A stretch of 64,000 bases of DNA from Pseudomonadota bacterium (GTDB taxonomy: Bacteria; Pseudomonadota; Gammaproteobacteria; Burkholderiales; Burkholderiaceae_C), in the NCBI GenBank assembly GCA_018241265.1, contig JAFEEF010000008.1, positions 62,001-126,000 on the forward strand, given 5' to 3'. Under the pieces are notes generated by a model that was given only the letters and a program-made list of their open reading frames with translations, did not search any database and was not told the DNA's origin. The position numbers and the translations under genes are program-made. Shown piece after piece: positions 1 to 8,338 of this stretch (the first letter of the stretch is position 1; the number at the start of each line of letters is the position of its first letter).

Positions 1-737
1 ACCGCGAGACCGATCACCGTCACGCCGACCACGACGACGGACAGGCCGAACTGCTTGACGCTCAGCGACAGCACGCCGGCGAACACCGATGCGACGAGGT
101 ACACCGTCCCTACGCTGGCCGCACTGTTGAACCAGTCGCGCAGCCCGAGCGATGTGCCGTGCTTCAGGCAGATCACCTGCATCAGCGGCATCGTGCTCGC
201 CGGCAGATAGAACAGCGCGGCGATCGCGAGTGCCGCGAGATCCCCGGCAGCCGGCGGAAACCCGCCTTCGCGCAGCGACAGCTGCGCGATGCCGTAGAGC
301 AGGCCGCTCGCCACCATCGCGAGGCCGGCGGTGGCCGTCGACGCGATGCGACTGCTCATGCGCGTGCGGCTGCGGATCGATCCGACCAGCAGTTCGAGCG
401 CGGCCGCGCAGGCGGCCGGGGCCGGGCCGTGCAGCGCGAGCAGCACGAACACGAAAATGTCGCCGACGACGATCGAATGCTTGGTGCGCGGTATTTCGAT
501 CGGGAAGGCCGCGGCGGCGGCCACCGCCGCCATCCACGCCAGCACCTGGCCGAGCTCGGCGAGCGGCAGGCGCGCCACCACGACGGCACAGGCCGCGAGG
601 GCGATGATGCCCCCGAGGCTGAGGCCGAGCCAAAACCGCATCGCCGCGGCGTTGTAGTCGAACAGGTAGGCCTGGCGGAACGCCGGCCAGCCGCGCGCCG
701 GGCGCGGACGATCGTCATCGGTGTCGAGAGCGGGCAT
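1..737 (-). CDS. Integral membrane protein, N-terminal part (cut by window edge)
   Basis: The reading frame begins at ATG 737 and stays open to base 1, giving about 245 residues with no stop, so the gene continues left of the window. After about 30 polar residues there are roughly six hydrophobic helices; the second and third flank the stretch EIPRTKHSIVVGDIFVF, followed by an LLALHGPAPAACAAALELL-type segment. This layout resembles N-terminal membrane sensor regions of GGDEF/EAL or HD-GYP signalling proteins, where a long cytoplasmic output domain would follow. That domain is not visible, so the function is inferred only. No Shine-Dalgarno is obvious, but the frame has strong GC3 bias and the opposing frames look like shadows. 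The neighbour to the right, the S8 peptidase, is divergent. Confidence 0.6.
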   Translation of the reverse strand, partial: MPALDTDDDRPRPARGWPAFRQAYLFDYNAAAMRFWLGLSLGGIIALAACAVVVARLPLAELGQVLAWMAAVAAAAAFPIEIPRTKHSIVVGDIFVFVLLALHGPAPAACAAALELLVGSIRSRTRMSSRIASTATAGLAMVASGLLYGIAQLSLREGGFPPAAGDLAALAIAALFYLPASTMPLMQVICLKHGTSLGLRDWFNSAASVGTVYLVASVFAGVLSLSVKQFGLSVVVVGVTVIGLA

Positions 738-1190
738 GCAAAACCATCTTCCTCTTCTTCCCTTTTCGAGGAACGCGCTGCAGCCCTCGGGATGTGCGCG
801 GACCAGCGGTCGATTTGTCGAATCGGCCGAAGGGGAAAGGACTTGATGACGGATGAAGGGGAACCGCGCATCGAATCCGGAAGTAAGTCGCGTGGAGCGG
901 CGATCCGGTTGCCACGCGCCCGACCTGGATCGATTCAGGTCGGATTGGTCCGGTACTGTGAATGCAGCAGTGGGTGCATTGCCGATGCGTTAGTGATCAT
1001 TCGCGCGGATTTGACTCGAAGCATATTTCTCAGTCGAGCGACGAGCGTCGTTGCGTGAGCTAGTGCACGAAGCGAGCGCTAAAGACGACCGGTGGTCGAA
1101 CCGAGCGCCGGCGGCGCGTGACTTCTCGCCGGGCAGTAACGCACACCTGCCGTTCGCTGCCCGATTGCGTCTTCGCGTCGGTCATGGAAG
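738..1190. other. Divergent intergenic region with a short hairpin
   Basis: No convincing gene lies in these 450 bases; the frames that are open here have no recognisable product. The region separates two divergent genes and so should hold both promoters. It contains a perfect 8-bp inverted repeat, CCGACCTG (920-927) and CAGGTCGG (936-943), with an 8-base loop. No T-run follows it, so it is more likely an operator or a chance palindrome than a terminator. Confidence 0.4.
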
Positions 1191-3611
1191 ATGAGTTCGC
1201 CGGCCAATAGGGCTGGACGAAAGACTGCCGTGCGAATTGCTTCCTCCCGTCTGCATCATTTCTCCACTCGCGCACTCGCCGCTGCGCTGGTTGCATCGCT
1301 GCTGATCCCGCAACTCGCCAATTCGGCGACTACCGCGGTGTCGACCGCCACCACGGTCGCCGTGTCGCCCGGCGCCTATGCGAAGCTCTCGCCGGCGTTG
1401 CAACCCCTCACGACGTCCACCGCCATTCCGTCCGATGTCACCTGGGCCAAGGTGATCGGCAACAAGCCTTACGTGAAGGTGCTGATCGTCGCGACCAGTA
1501 CGGATGCCAGTCTGGCCGCGTTGCGCGCCGACGTCCTCGCGCGCGGCGGCTCGGTCCTCTACAACTACGTGTCCGTGCGCGTCGTCGCGGCGACGGTGCC
1601 GGCCGCGGCGCTCGGGGCGCTCGCGTCGCGCAGCGACGTCGTCGGCATTTCGCCCGACTTCTCGGTCGAGCGGCATGCGAGCCTGCTGCAGGACGCGAGC
1701 AGCGCGGGCGGCATGGTTCCGGTCTTGCCTTCCACCGCATTGCCGTACGACGGCAGCGGCGTCTCCATCGCCGTGCTGGACTCGGGCATCGATTTCCGTC
1801 ACCTGAACCTGCAGTCGGCCAGCGGCGCGACACGGGTGCAGGGCGTGGTCGACATCACGTCGATGGCCAAGTCCGTGATCGGCGACGGCTGGAAGCTCGG
1901 CGCCGACTACAGCTCCACGGTCAAGAGCGCCCAGAACATCGCCAAGCTCGTCCTCAAGGACAACGGCCTGAAGCCCAAGGCCAATCCGGCGGATCCGTAC
2001 GGCCACGGGACTGCCGTCGCCTCCGTCGCTGCGGGCCGCGGCGGCTATCAGGCTCCGGACTCGAGCGGCATCGCGCCCGGTGCGGGGCTGTACGACGTGC
2101 GCGTGCTCGACAGCCAGGGGATGGGTACCGTCGCCAACGTCCTGCTCGGCATCGACTGGGTGATCCAGGCCGCGAAGCTTGCCGACATCCGGGTGATGAA
2201 CATGAGCCTCGGCGGCGACTCGTCGTCGTCGTTCCTCGTCGATCCGATCGCCCGCGCCGCGCGCAGCGCTGTCGCCAATGGCATCGTTGTCGTCGCCGCG
2301 GCCGGCAATGCCGGCAAGGACAGCGACGGCCATGAAGTCCATGGCGCCATCTCGTCGCCGGGAGACGACCCGTCGGTCATCACGGTCGGCGCCTCCAACG
2401 CTGTCGCCACCGCCGACCGCGGTGACGATGTGCTCACGTCGTTCAGTTCGCGCGGCCCGACGCAAGGAAGCTACAGCTACCTGCTCGGCGACCAGTGGAC
2501 CGACAACCTCGTCAAGCCGGACCTCGTCGCGCCAGGGAACAAGCTGCTCGTCGCGATGGCGTCCGACAACTCCGGCAAGCCGACCGGCTGGAACGCGCTG
2601 GCCCAGACCTATCCGCAGCTGACCGCCGTTCCCGGCGCGACGCAGGCGCTGCACAAGACGCTGATGACCCTGAGCGGTACGTCCGTCGCGGCCCCGGCCG
2701 TCGCCGGCGCGGCCGCGCTGATGCTGCAGGCGAATCCCGGCCTGACGCCGCCGCTCGTCAAGGCCATCCTGCAGTACACCGCGACACCTCTGGCCGGTGC
2801 CAGCCTGGTGGAGCAGGGTACGGGCGAGCTGAACGTGGAAGGCGCGGTGCGGATGGCCAAGGCGCTGCGCACCGATATCGCGTCGGCCGTCGCGGCGGGC
2901 ACGATCAAGGCCGGCGACAGCATGCTGGCAGCCGGCCAGACGCTGCCCGCACCGTCCACGACGATCAACGGGAAGGCCACCGCGTGGAGCGCGATGGCGA
3001 TGGTGGGCGGTACGCACCTCGCGACCGGCGACACGCTCTTCACGCGCTATCAGCCGATCTGGGATCCGGCGCTGACCTGGGTGCGCGGCTATGTGCTGCG
3101 CGACGTCGTGAGCTATCAGCCGGCGGGCGGCAGCATCCCTGCCAACCAGGTGCCGAGTGCGATCAGCGAATACAACGCCAGCTCCCAGACACTGCTGACC
3201 GCGGGCGTGCGGCTGCTCGACTCGACCGCGCAGAGCTTCGCCGACACGTCGGCGACGCTCGCCACGACACCCGTCGCGACGCTCATGTCGCGCGTCTCCG
3301 CCGGCAGCGGCTACTCGTTGGTGCTCGGTGCCGGCTTCGACGGAACGAATGTGAGCGCGGACGGCTTCGTCCTCGCGTCGGGGTACATCCTCGGCAGCGA
3401 CAACGCGCCGATGGAAGGCGTCGTGTCCGGGCAGGGCATCTTGATCGGCAACGGGTTCCTGCTGAACGAAGGCTTCATGCTGAACGAGGGCTTCATGCTG
3501 AACGAAGGCTTCCTGATGAGGGAGGGCTTCATGCTGAACGAAGGCTTCATGATGCGCGAATCCGGCGGCGATCCGGCCGCTGCGAACGACCTGAGCGTGC
3601 TCGGCGATTAG
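1191..3611 (+). CDS. Secreted subtilisin-like serine peptidase (S8) with hexapeptide-repeat tail
   Basis: This 806-residue protein is an exported S8 endopeptidase. Basic residues followed by a hydrophobic run near residues 26-46 form a Sec signal peptide; an inhibitor_I9-like propeptide follows at about 85-165. The catalytic triad is visible: Asp197 (VLDSGID), His272 (YGHGTAVAS) and Ser498 (LSGTSVAAP), with the oxyanion Asn373 (AAAGNAG). After the catalytic domain comes a region of about 200 residues without recognised domains. Residues 725-790 are then built from hexads of the form GF-L/M-L/M-N/R-E, the last six nearly identical. The ATG at 1191 has a GGAAG directly abutting it; a GTG at 1230 in the same frame would leave a tidier signal peptide, so the start is uncertain. 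The gene stands alone, 53 bases before the peroxiredoxin gene. Confidence 0.9.
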   Translation: MSSPANRAGRKTAVRIASSRLHHFSTRALAAALVASLLIPQLANSATTAVSTATTVAVSPGAYAKLSPALQPLTTSTAIPSDVTWAKVIGNKPYVKVLIVATSTDASLAALRADVLARGGSVLYNYVSVRVVAATVPAAALGALASRSDVVGISPDFSVERHASLLQDASSAGGMVPVLPSTALPYDGSGVSIAVLDSGIDFRHLNLQSASGATRVQGVVDITSMAKSVIGDGWKLGADYSSTVKSAQNIAKLVLKDNGLKPKANPADPYGHGTAVASVAAGRGGYQAPDSSGIAPGAGLYDVRVLDSQGMGTVANVLLGIDWVIQAAKLADIRVMNMSLGGDSSSSFLVDPIARAARSAVANGIVVVAAAGNAGKDSDGHEVHGAISSPGDDPSVITVGASNAVATADRGDDVLTSFSSRGPTQGSYSYLLGDQWTDNLVKPDLVAPGNKLLVAMASDNSGKPTGWNALAQTYPQLTAVPGATQALHKTLMTLSGTSVAAPAVAGAAALMLQANPGLTPPLVKAILQYTATPLAGASLVEQGTGELNVEGAVRMAKALRTDIASAVAAGTIKAGDSMLAAGQTLPAPSTTINGKATAWSAMAMVGGTHLATGDTLFTRYQPIWDPALTWVRGYVLRDVVSYQPAGGSIPANQVPSAISEYNASSQTLLTAGVRLLDSTAQSFADTSATLATTPVATLMSRVSAGSGYSLVLGAGFDGTNVSADGFVLASGYILGSDNAPMEGVVSGQGILIGNGFLLNEGFMLNEGFMLNEGFLMREGFMLNEGFMMRESGGDPAAANDLSVLGD
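3363..3560 (+). repeat. Hexapeptide-coding repeats at the end of the S8 peptidase gene
   Basis: Eleven consecutive 18-bp units encode hexads GFVLAS, GYILGS, DNAPME, GVVSGQ, GILIGN, GFLLNE, GFMLNE, GFMLNE, GFLMRE, GFMLNE and GFMMRE. The last six are nearly identical in protein and DNA (CTGAACGAAGGCTTCATG-type units), which suggests recent slippage or duplication. The first five keep the period but have diverged. The regular spacing of Gly and large hydrophobic residues suggests a beta-solenoid or a surface-anchoring stem; that is inference. Confidence 0.85.
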
Positions 3612-3664
3612 CCGCGGACTGGCAGGAGGTTCCCGCGGCCTCCGGCCGAGGGCATACTCCGCCC

Positions 3665-4243
3665 ATGAAGCTCGAACCGCTGCTCTGCCTCTCTCTCGTC
3701 CTGTCGTCGCTGGCCGCGCAGGCCGCATTGAAGCAAGGCGATGCAGCGCCGCCCTTCACCGCCACCGCGTCGTTCGCCGGCCAGCCGTTCGAGTATTCGC
3801 TGAAGGCGCAGCTCGCCAAGGGGCCGGTCGTCGTGTACTTCTATCCGTCCGCCTTCACGTCCGGCTGCAACCTGCAGGCGCACACGTTCTCGGCGAACAG
3901 CGAGAAGTTCGCCGCAGCCGGTGCCAGCGTGGTCGGCGTTTCGCAGGACAGCATCGAGCGCCTGAATTCCTTCTCGGCCGATCCGCAGTACTGCGCCGGC
4001 AAGCTGGCCGTCGCTTCCGACCCGCAGGGCCGCATCGCGCGCTCCTTCGAACTGAAGGTCAGCGGCGCGGTGCAAGGCGCGACCGACACGCGCGGCCAGG
4101 AGATCGACCACGGTTTCACCGAGCGCACGACCTTCATCATCAAGCCCGACGGCACGGTCGGTGCCGCCATCGGCGGGGTGGATCCGGAGGCCAACGTGAT
4201 GCAGGCGTTGAAGGCAGTGCAGCAGATGACCGCGGCGCGCTAG
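3665..4243 (+). CDS. Exported peroxiredoxin (AhpC/TSA family, PrxQ/BCP-like)
   Basis: The 192-residue protein has a cleavable signal peptide (residues 1-20, ending AAQA) and a thioredoxin-fold peroxiredoxin domain. The peroxidatic site PSAFTSGC matches the P-x3-T-x2-C motif, with Cys68 as the peroxidatic residue. PrxQ proteins often carry a resolving cysteine five residues later; here that position is histidine. The only other cysteine in the mature part is Cys110 (QYCAGK), which could resolve the sulfenate, or the enzyme may act as a 1-Cys type. It would reduce peroxides in the periplasm. The TAG stop overlaps the left terminal repeat of the element at 4242-4405, so the native C-terminus may have been altered by its insertion. 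Confidence 0.87.
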   Translation: MKLEPLLCLSLVLSSLAAQAALKQGDAAPPFTATASFAGQPFEYSLKAQLAKGPVVVYFYPSAFTSGCNLQAHTFSANSEKFAAAGASVVGVSQDSIERLNSFSADPQYCAGKLAVASDPQGRIARSFELKVSGAVQGATDTRGQEIDHGFTERTTFIIKPDGTVGAAIGGVDPEANVMQALKAVQQMTAAR

Positions 4244-4405
4244 TGCAGCGTTCGACCCTGCGCGGCACATCAAACCGCGTCTTTGCCGCCGTGGCGGCGT
4301 TGCAAATCCTCGCGATACCTTCGGGGTATCGCTGCGGTTTGCGCCTGGCCACGACGACAAATCCATCGGTTTTATTCAGTGCCGCACAGTGTCGAACGCT
4401 GCACT
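4242..4405. repeat. MITE-like palindromic element with 27-bp terminal inverted repeats
   Basis: The left end (4242-4268) and the right end (4379-4405) are inverted copies matching at 25 of 27 positions, both beginning AGTGCAGCGTTCGAC when read inward. The interior contains a hairpin with stem GCGATACC/GGTATCGC around 4312-4332, extended imperfectly outward through GCAAA/TTTGC, plus a smaller GCCGCC/GGCGGC hairpin. There is no coding capacity and no clear target-site duplication. The size and structure fit a miniature inverted-repeat element or a large REP-type intergenic repeat. Its left end supplies the last two bases of the peroxiredoxin stop codon. Confidence 0.7.
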
Positions 4406-4584
4406 GGGCGTTGCCGGCCACGCGCGGTGTGCACGACCGCGGCGGCGCGGGATGCCGCCTGCCACGACCGCAGGAAGCGCTGCCGTCCTAGCTCGTCATG
4501 TCGCCTGGTCCTACGTCGGCGACACCCCATGAAGCGCGCGGGCTGCCACAATTTTCACAGCCTCAACTCCTCAAGGAAGCCACC

Positions 4585-5160
4585 ATGTCACCGACCCGCG
4601 TTCTGGCCGCATCGATCGTGAGCCTCTCGCTCATCGCCGCAGGCTGCACGACCACCAACCCGCAGTCCAATCCGACCAGCGCGCCCGAGACGCGCACGAG
4701 CATCGATGCCAACGTCGACGCCGCGCTGCAGAAGCTGTATGCGCAGGCGCCGGACGCTCAGACGATGGTGCGCAAGGCGCGTGGCGTGCTGGTGTTCCCG
4801 TCCGTGGTGAGCGCCGGCTTCGTCGTCGGCGGTTCGTACGGCAAGGGCGCGTTGCGCGTCGGCGGCCGCACGCAGGGTTACTACAGCACGACCGCGGCGT
4901 CGGTCGGCCTGCTGGCCGGCGCGGATTCCAAGGCGGTCTACATCCTCTTCATGACGGATGCGGCGCTCGAGAAGTTTCGCAACAGCGAAGGTTGGACCGC
5001 CGGCGCGGACGCCTCGGTCTCGGTGCTGAAGGCCGGCGCTGCCGCCAATGCCGACACGCAGACGGTGCAGCAGGCGGTGGTCGGCTATGTGCTGACCAAC
5101 GCCGGGCTGATGGCCAACCTCGCGATCGACGGCACGAAGGTCACGCGGTTGATGATCTGA
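4585..5160 (+). CDS. SYLF/Ysc84-domain lipoprotein
   Basis: The start is the ATG at 4585, preceded by AAGGAAG at 4573-4579; earlier in-frame starts lack this site. The 191-residue product has a type II signal with lipobox IAAGC, so Cys21 should be lipidated and the protein held in the envelope. Residues 35-190 form a SYLF (Ysc84) domain, recognisable from ARGVLVFPSVVSAGFVVGG and a following GGRTQGYYSTTAASVGLLAG-like region. In eukaryotes this domain binds lipids; bacterial members are mostly uncharacterised envelope proteins. The gene is monocistronic and followed by a good terminator. Confidence 0.88.
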   Translation: MSPTRVLAASIVSLSLIAAGCTTTNPQSNPTSAPETRTSIDANVDAALQKLYAQAPDAQTMVRKARGVLVFPSVVSAGFVVGGSYGKGALRVGGRTQGYYSTTAASVGLLAGADSKAVYILFMTDAALEKFRNSEGWTAGADASVSVLKAGAAANADTQTVQQAVVGYVLTNAGLMANLAIDGTKVTRLMI

Positions 5161-5175
5161 TCGGAAGAAGTGCAC

Positions 5176-5220
5176 CGGCCCGCCCGCCGGATGGCGTGGC
5201 GGGCCGTCTGTCTCTTCTTT
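5176..5220 (+). terminator. Rho-independent terminator between convergent genes
   Basis: A perfect 9-bp stem CGGCCCGCC (5176-5184) / GGCGGGCCG (5198-5206) with a 13-base loop is followed by the pyrimidine-rich TCTGTCTCTTCTTT. On the other strand the stem is followed by a weaker CTTCTTCC tract, so it may also serve the leftward DctP operon. Confidence 0.75.
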
Positions 5221-5231
5221 GATCGGCGCGC

Positions 5232-6227
5232 CTACTTCTGCCCGACTTCCCTCCGGATCGCTGCCACGAGTTCTTGCGGCACGCGCGATTCGGTGGCCTT
5301 GTAGACCGGCTGCAAGGCCTGCTTCCATGCGGCCAGCTCCGTGGCGCTGGGCTCGTAGAGCTTGATCTTGCCGCTGGCCTTCATCGCGGTGATCGCGTCG
5401 GCGTTTTCCTTCTGGGCGATCGCGTTGTTGAACTGCGTGGCTTCGACCACCGCGGCGTCGAGGATCTTGCGGATGTCGGGCGGCAGGCCATCCCAGAACT
5501 TCTTGTTGGTGATGAGCGCGTACACCGGGTGACGGTGGTAGGTCAGGATCGCGTTGCTCTGCACTTCGTAGAGCTTCTGCGAGCTCATGTTCACCGGCAC
5601 CGTGTCCTGGCCGTCGATGACGCCGCTTTGCAGTCCGGTGTACATCTCCGCGAAGGCCATCGTCTGGGGGATCGCGCCGAGTGCCCGGTACTGCGCGTCG
5701 ATGACCTTCGAGTAGCTGCGCATCTTCATGCCTTTCATGTCCTCGGGCTTGATGAGCGGCTTCTTCGCACTGAAGATCGCGAACGAGTTGTCCCAGAAGG
5801 CGAGGCCCTCGATGCCGCGGCTTTCGAGCTTGACGAGCAGTTGCTTGCCGATCGGGCCTTGCGTGACCTGGTGCAGGCTGTCCAGGCTCGGGAACAGGTA
5901 GGGCAGGTCGAACGCGTCGAAGTCCGTCACGCCGAGGGGCGCGAACTTCGCGACAGCCGGGATCAGCATCTGGACCGCGCCGAGTTGCAGCGCCTCCATC
6001 TCTTCCTTGTCCTTGTAGAGCGTGCTGTTGGGGAAGATCTCGACCTTGACGCGCCCGCCGGTGTTCTTCTCGGCCAGTTCCTTGAAGCGCAGCGCTGCCT
6101 TGCCCTTGGCCGTTTCGGGCGACACGACGTGACTGAGCTTGATGACGATCGGACCTTGCTGCGCATGGGCGAGCGGGGCCAAGGCGCCGCCGAGCGTGGC
6201 GGCGAGGAATGTCTTGCGGGATATCAC
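5232..6227 (-). CDS. TRAP transporter substrate-binding protein, DctP family
   Basis: The product is 331 residues from a GTG start at 6227, chosen because GGAGACG lies 6-7 bases upstream and the next residues form a signal peptide (ISRKTFLAATLGGALAPLAHA). The mature protein shows DctP hallmarks: KLSHVVSPETAKGKAA near the N-terminus, EIFPNSTLYKDKEEMEALQLG, and the hinge-region stretch GMKMRSYSKVIDAQYRALGA, where the Arg that salt-bridges a carboxylate substrate is expected. It should bind an organic acid in the periplasm. No DctQ/DctM membrane genes are nearby, so the permease must be encoded elsewhere. It is the last gene of the leftward operon with citryl-CoA lyase, CoA transferase and amidohydrolase genes, which suggests import of a (di/tri)carboxylate degraded by those enzymes. 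Confidence 0.9.
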   Translation of the reverse strand: MISRKTFLAATLGGALAPLAHAQQGPIVIKLSHVVSPETAKGKAALRFKELAEKNTGGRVKVEIFPNSTLYKDKEEMEALQLGAVQMLIPAVAKFAPLGVTDFDAFDLPYLFPSLDSLHQVTQGPIGKQLLVKLESRGIEGLAFWDNSFAIFSAKKPLIKPEDMKGMKMRSYSKVIDAQYRALGAIPQTMAFAEMYTGLQSGVIDGQDTVPVNMSSQKLYEVQSNAILTYHRHPVYALITNKKFWDGLPPDIRKILDAAVVEATQFNNAIAQKENADAITAMKASGKIKLYEPSATELAAWKQALQPVYKATESRVPQELVAAIRREVGQK

Positions 6228-6256
6228 GATCCGTCTCCGGTGTTGTCGTCGGGTTG

Positions 6257-7096
6257 TCAGGGGCGCTCGACATGGCGCATGGGCGGCCCGTCGTAGGACC
6301 AGAGGTAGTCGCGTGGGATCGGGCCCTTGTTGCGCCCGCCCTGTTGCGTCTGCTCCCATGCATGCGACAGGATTCCGACCGAGCGCGACAGGCAGAACAG
6401 GCCGCGCGCCAACGGTGCCGGGAAGCCCAGCTCCGCATAGATGACGGCGGTCGCGCCGTCGATGTTCATCGGGATCTTCCTGCCGCCCTTGCGGCGCGCG
6501 AGCTCGTCCTCGACGGCACGGGCGATCGTCGCGAACCGGCCGCCGACGTCGCCCGCGCGCGCCGCTTCGTCCACCAGCTCGAGGAGGCGAGGGGCGCGCG
6601 GATCGAGCGGATGAAAGCGGTGGCCGTAGCCCGAGACGAATTTGCCGTGCCTCGCGATCGCTTCATCCAGGCCCGCGCGAACGGCGACCTCGACAGCCTC
6701 GCCACGCCGCAGGCGGGCGGCGATCGACTGGTACATCTCGACCGCCTGTTCGCCCGCACCGCCGTGCACGTCGCCGAGCACGTTCACCGCCGACGCGATC
6801 GCGTTGTTCAGCCCGACGCCGCAGGTGGCCGCCATGCGCGCGATGGCGATGCTCGGGGCCTGCGGACCGTGGTCCACCGCGGCCATCAGCGCCGCGTCGA
6901 GCAGGCGTCCTTGCCCCTCGGTCGGCAACTCTCCCCGCGTCATCAGCCAGATCATGCCGGCGAAGCTCACGCGGCCGATCAGCTCCTGGATCGGATAGCC
7001 GCGGTAGCGGATGACGCCCGGCTGCATCTCGATGACGGACGTGCGCCACCAGGCCGGCACGCGCGGGTCGTGAACGCCGGGTTCGTGGCCGCTCAT
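6257..7096 (-). CDS. Citryl-CoA lyase-like protein (citrate synthase fold)
   Basis: This 279-residue protein is a short homologue of citrate synthase. It keeps the active-site region VLGDVHGGAGE (His111), the GYGHRFHPLDPRAP motif (156-169) that binds CoA and oxaloacetate in citrate synthases, and the NID segment aligned with the catalytic Asp. It is much shorter than true citrate synthase (about 430 residues), as are proteins annotated as citryl-CoA lyase, which cleave an acyl-CoA into acetyl-CoA and an oxoacid. Its ATG overlaps the TGA of the CoA transferase gene (ATGA at 7093-7096), implying translational coupling: the transferase would make the CoA ester and this enzyme cleave it. The actual substrate (citryl-, citramalyl- or another CoA) cannot be read from sequence. 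Confidence 0.82.
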   Translation of the reverse strand: MSGHEPGVHDPRVPAWWRTSVIEMQPGVIRYRGYPIQELIGRVSFAGMIWLMTRGELPTEGQGRLLDAALMAAVDHGPQAPSIAIARMAATCGVGLNNAIASAVNVLGDVHGGAGEQAVEMYQSIAARLRRGEAVEVAVRAGLDEAIARHGKFVSGYGHRFHPLDPRAPRLLELVDEAARAGDVGGRFATIARAVEDELARRKGGRKIPMNIDGATAVIYAELGFPAPLARGLFCLSRSVGILSHAWEQTQQGGRNKGPIPRDYLWSYDGPPMRHVERP

Positions 7097-8304
7097 ATCG
7101 CCTTCTCTTCCTCGAGCGCTTCGATCTCGGCGCGGCCGTAGCCCAGCTCCGAGAGGATCTCGGTCGTGTGCTGGCCCAGGGTCGGAGGCGGCGAGTCGAC
7201 GGACGGCGCCACGCCGTCGAGCTTGAGGCCCGTGCGCACGATCCGGACGTCGCGGCCGACGCCGGGCACGTCCTTGAAGGTCCCGACCATGCCGCGTTCG
7301 GCGATCTGCGGATGCTCGAGGGCCTGCGGCACGGAATAGACCGGGCCTGCGGGCACGCCGGCGTCGTTCAGGCGTTGCCACCACTGCGCGGCCGGGCGCG
7401 ACGCCAGCGCGGCTTCGAGCAGCGCCTTCAATTCGGCGCGGTGCTGCAGCCTGCCGAGGCGATCGCCGAATCGCGGGTCGGCCATCCATTCGGGATGACC
7501 CACCACGCGGCAGACGTCCTCGAACTGCTCCTGCTTGTTGGCGGCGATGTTGAGCAGTCCGTCGCCGGTCCTGAAGGTTCCCGACGGGCTCGCCGTCACG
7601 TTGTCGTTGCCCATGGGTTGGGGCTCCCGGCCTGCGACGAGGTGGTTGGAGACGGCCCAACCCATCGTGGCCATCGCGGCCTCCAGCATCGACACGTCGA
7701 TGTAGGTGCCGCCGGTGCGGCGGCGGTCCGCCAGCGCCGCGGCGACGGCGAATGCCGCCGTGATGCCGCCTATCGTGTCGGCCACCGGATAGCCCACCCG
7801 GTAGGGCGCGTTCTCGGGGGCGCCGGTGATGCTCATCACGCCCGACATGCCCTGGATGATCTGGTCGTAGGCAGGGAGGTCGCGCAGCGGCCCGTCCTGG
7901 CCGAAGCCGGAGATCGCGCAGTAGATGAGCTTGGGGTTCTCCTTCAAGAGCTCTTCGTAGCCGATGCCCAGCCGAGACATCACGCCGGGCCGGAAGTTCT
8001 CGACCAGCACGTCGGCGGTGCGGACCAGCTTGCGCAGCACGCCCTTGCCGGACGCGCTCTTGAAGTTGACGGTGATCGATCGCTTGCCGGGGTTCTGGGC
8101 CAGGAACGACACGCCCATGTGCGCCTTGTTGAGGTCGTGATCGGCGCCGAGCTGCCGCGCCAGGTCGCCGCCGTCGGGCGCCTCGACCTTGATGACATCG
8201 GCGCCCAGGTGAGCGAGCTGGTGGCAGGCGAACGGCCCCGCGAGCACGTTGGTCAGGTCCAGGACGCGGACGCCGTGCAGCGGCTTGGTCGACATCGCGG
8301 GCAT
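7093..8304 (-). CDS. CaiB/BaiF family (class III) CoA transferase
   Basis: The 403-residue protein is a family III CoA transferase. The N-terminal stretch GVRVLDLTNVLAGPFACHQLAHLGADVIKVE and the ENFRPG motif (102-107) are typical, and Asp176 in YPVADTIGG is the catalytic aspartate that forms the acyl anhydride. The start at 8304 is supported by GGAGA seven bases upstream. It should transfer CoA from a donor such as succinyl-CoA to a carboxylic acid. Coupling to the citryl-CoA lyase-like gene and co-transcription with a DctP gene suggest a pathway in which an imported polycarboxylate is activated and then cleaved. Confidence 0.9.
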   Translation of the reverse strand: MPAMSTKPLHGVRVLDLTNVLAGPFACHQLAHLGADVIKVEAPDGGDLARQLGADHDLNKAHMGVSFLAQNPGKRSITVNFKSASGKGVLRKLVRTADVLVENFRPGVMSRLGIGYEELLKENPKLIYCAISGFGQDGPLRDLPAYDQIIQGMSGVMSITGAPENAPYRVGYPVADTIGGITAAFAVAAALADRRRTGGTYIDVSMLEAAMATMGWAVSNHLVAGREPQPMGNDNVTASPSGTFRTGDGLLNIAANKQEQFEDVCRVVGHPEWMADPRFGDRLGRLQHRAELKALLEAALASRPAAQWWQRLNDAGVPAGPVYSVPQALEHPQIAERGMVGTFKDVPGVGRDVRIVRTGLKLDGVAPSVDSPPPTLGQHTTEILSELGYGRAEIEALEEEKAI

Positions 8305-8338
8305 GCGGGTCTCCGGGCGTTTTGATGTCGAGGCTTGT

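Noticed and set aside
1182..3728. 848-residue open frame antisense to the S8 peptidase
   Set aside because: Rich in Arg, His and Asp-Arg runs typical of antisense frames in high-GC genes; no domain is visible and the sense frame has a full catalytic triad.
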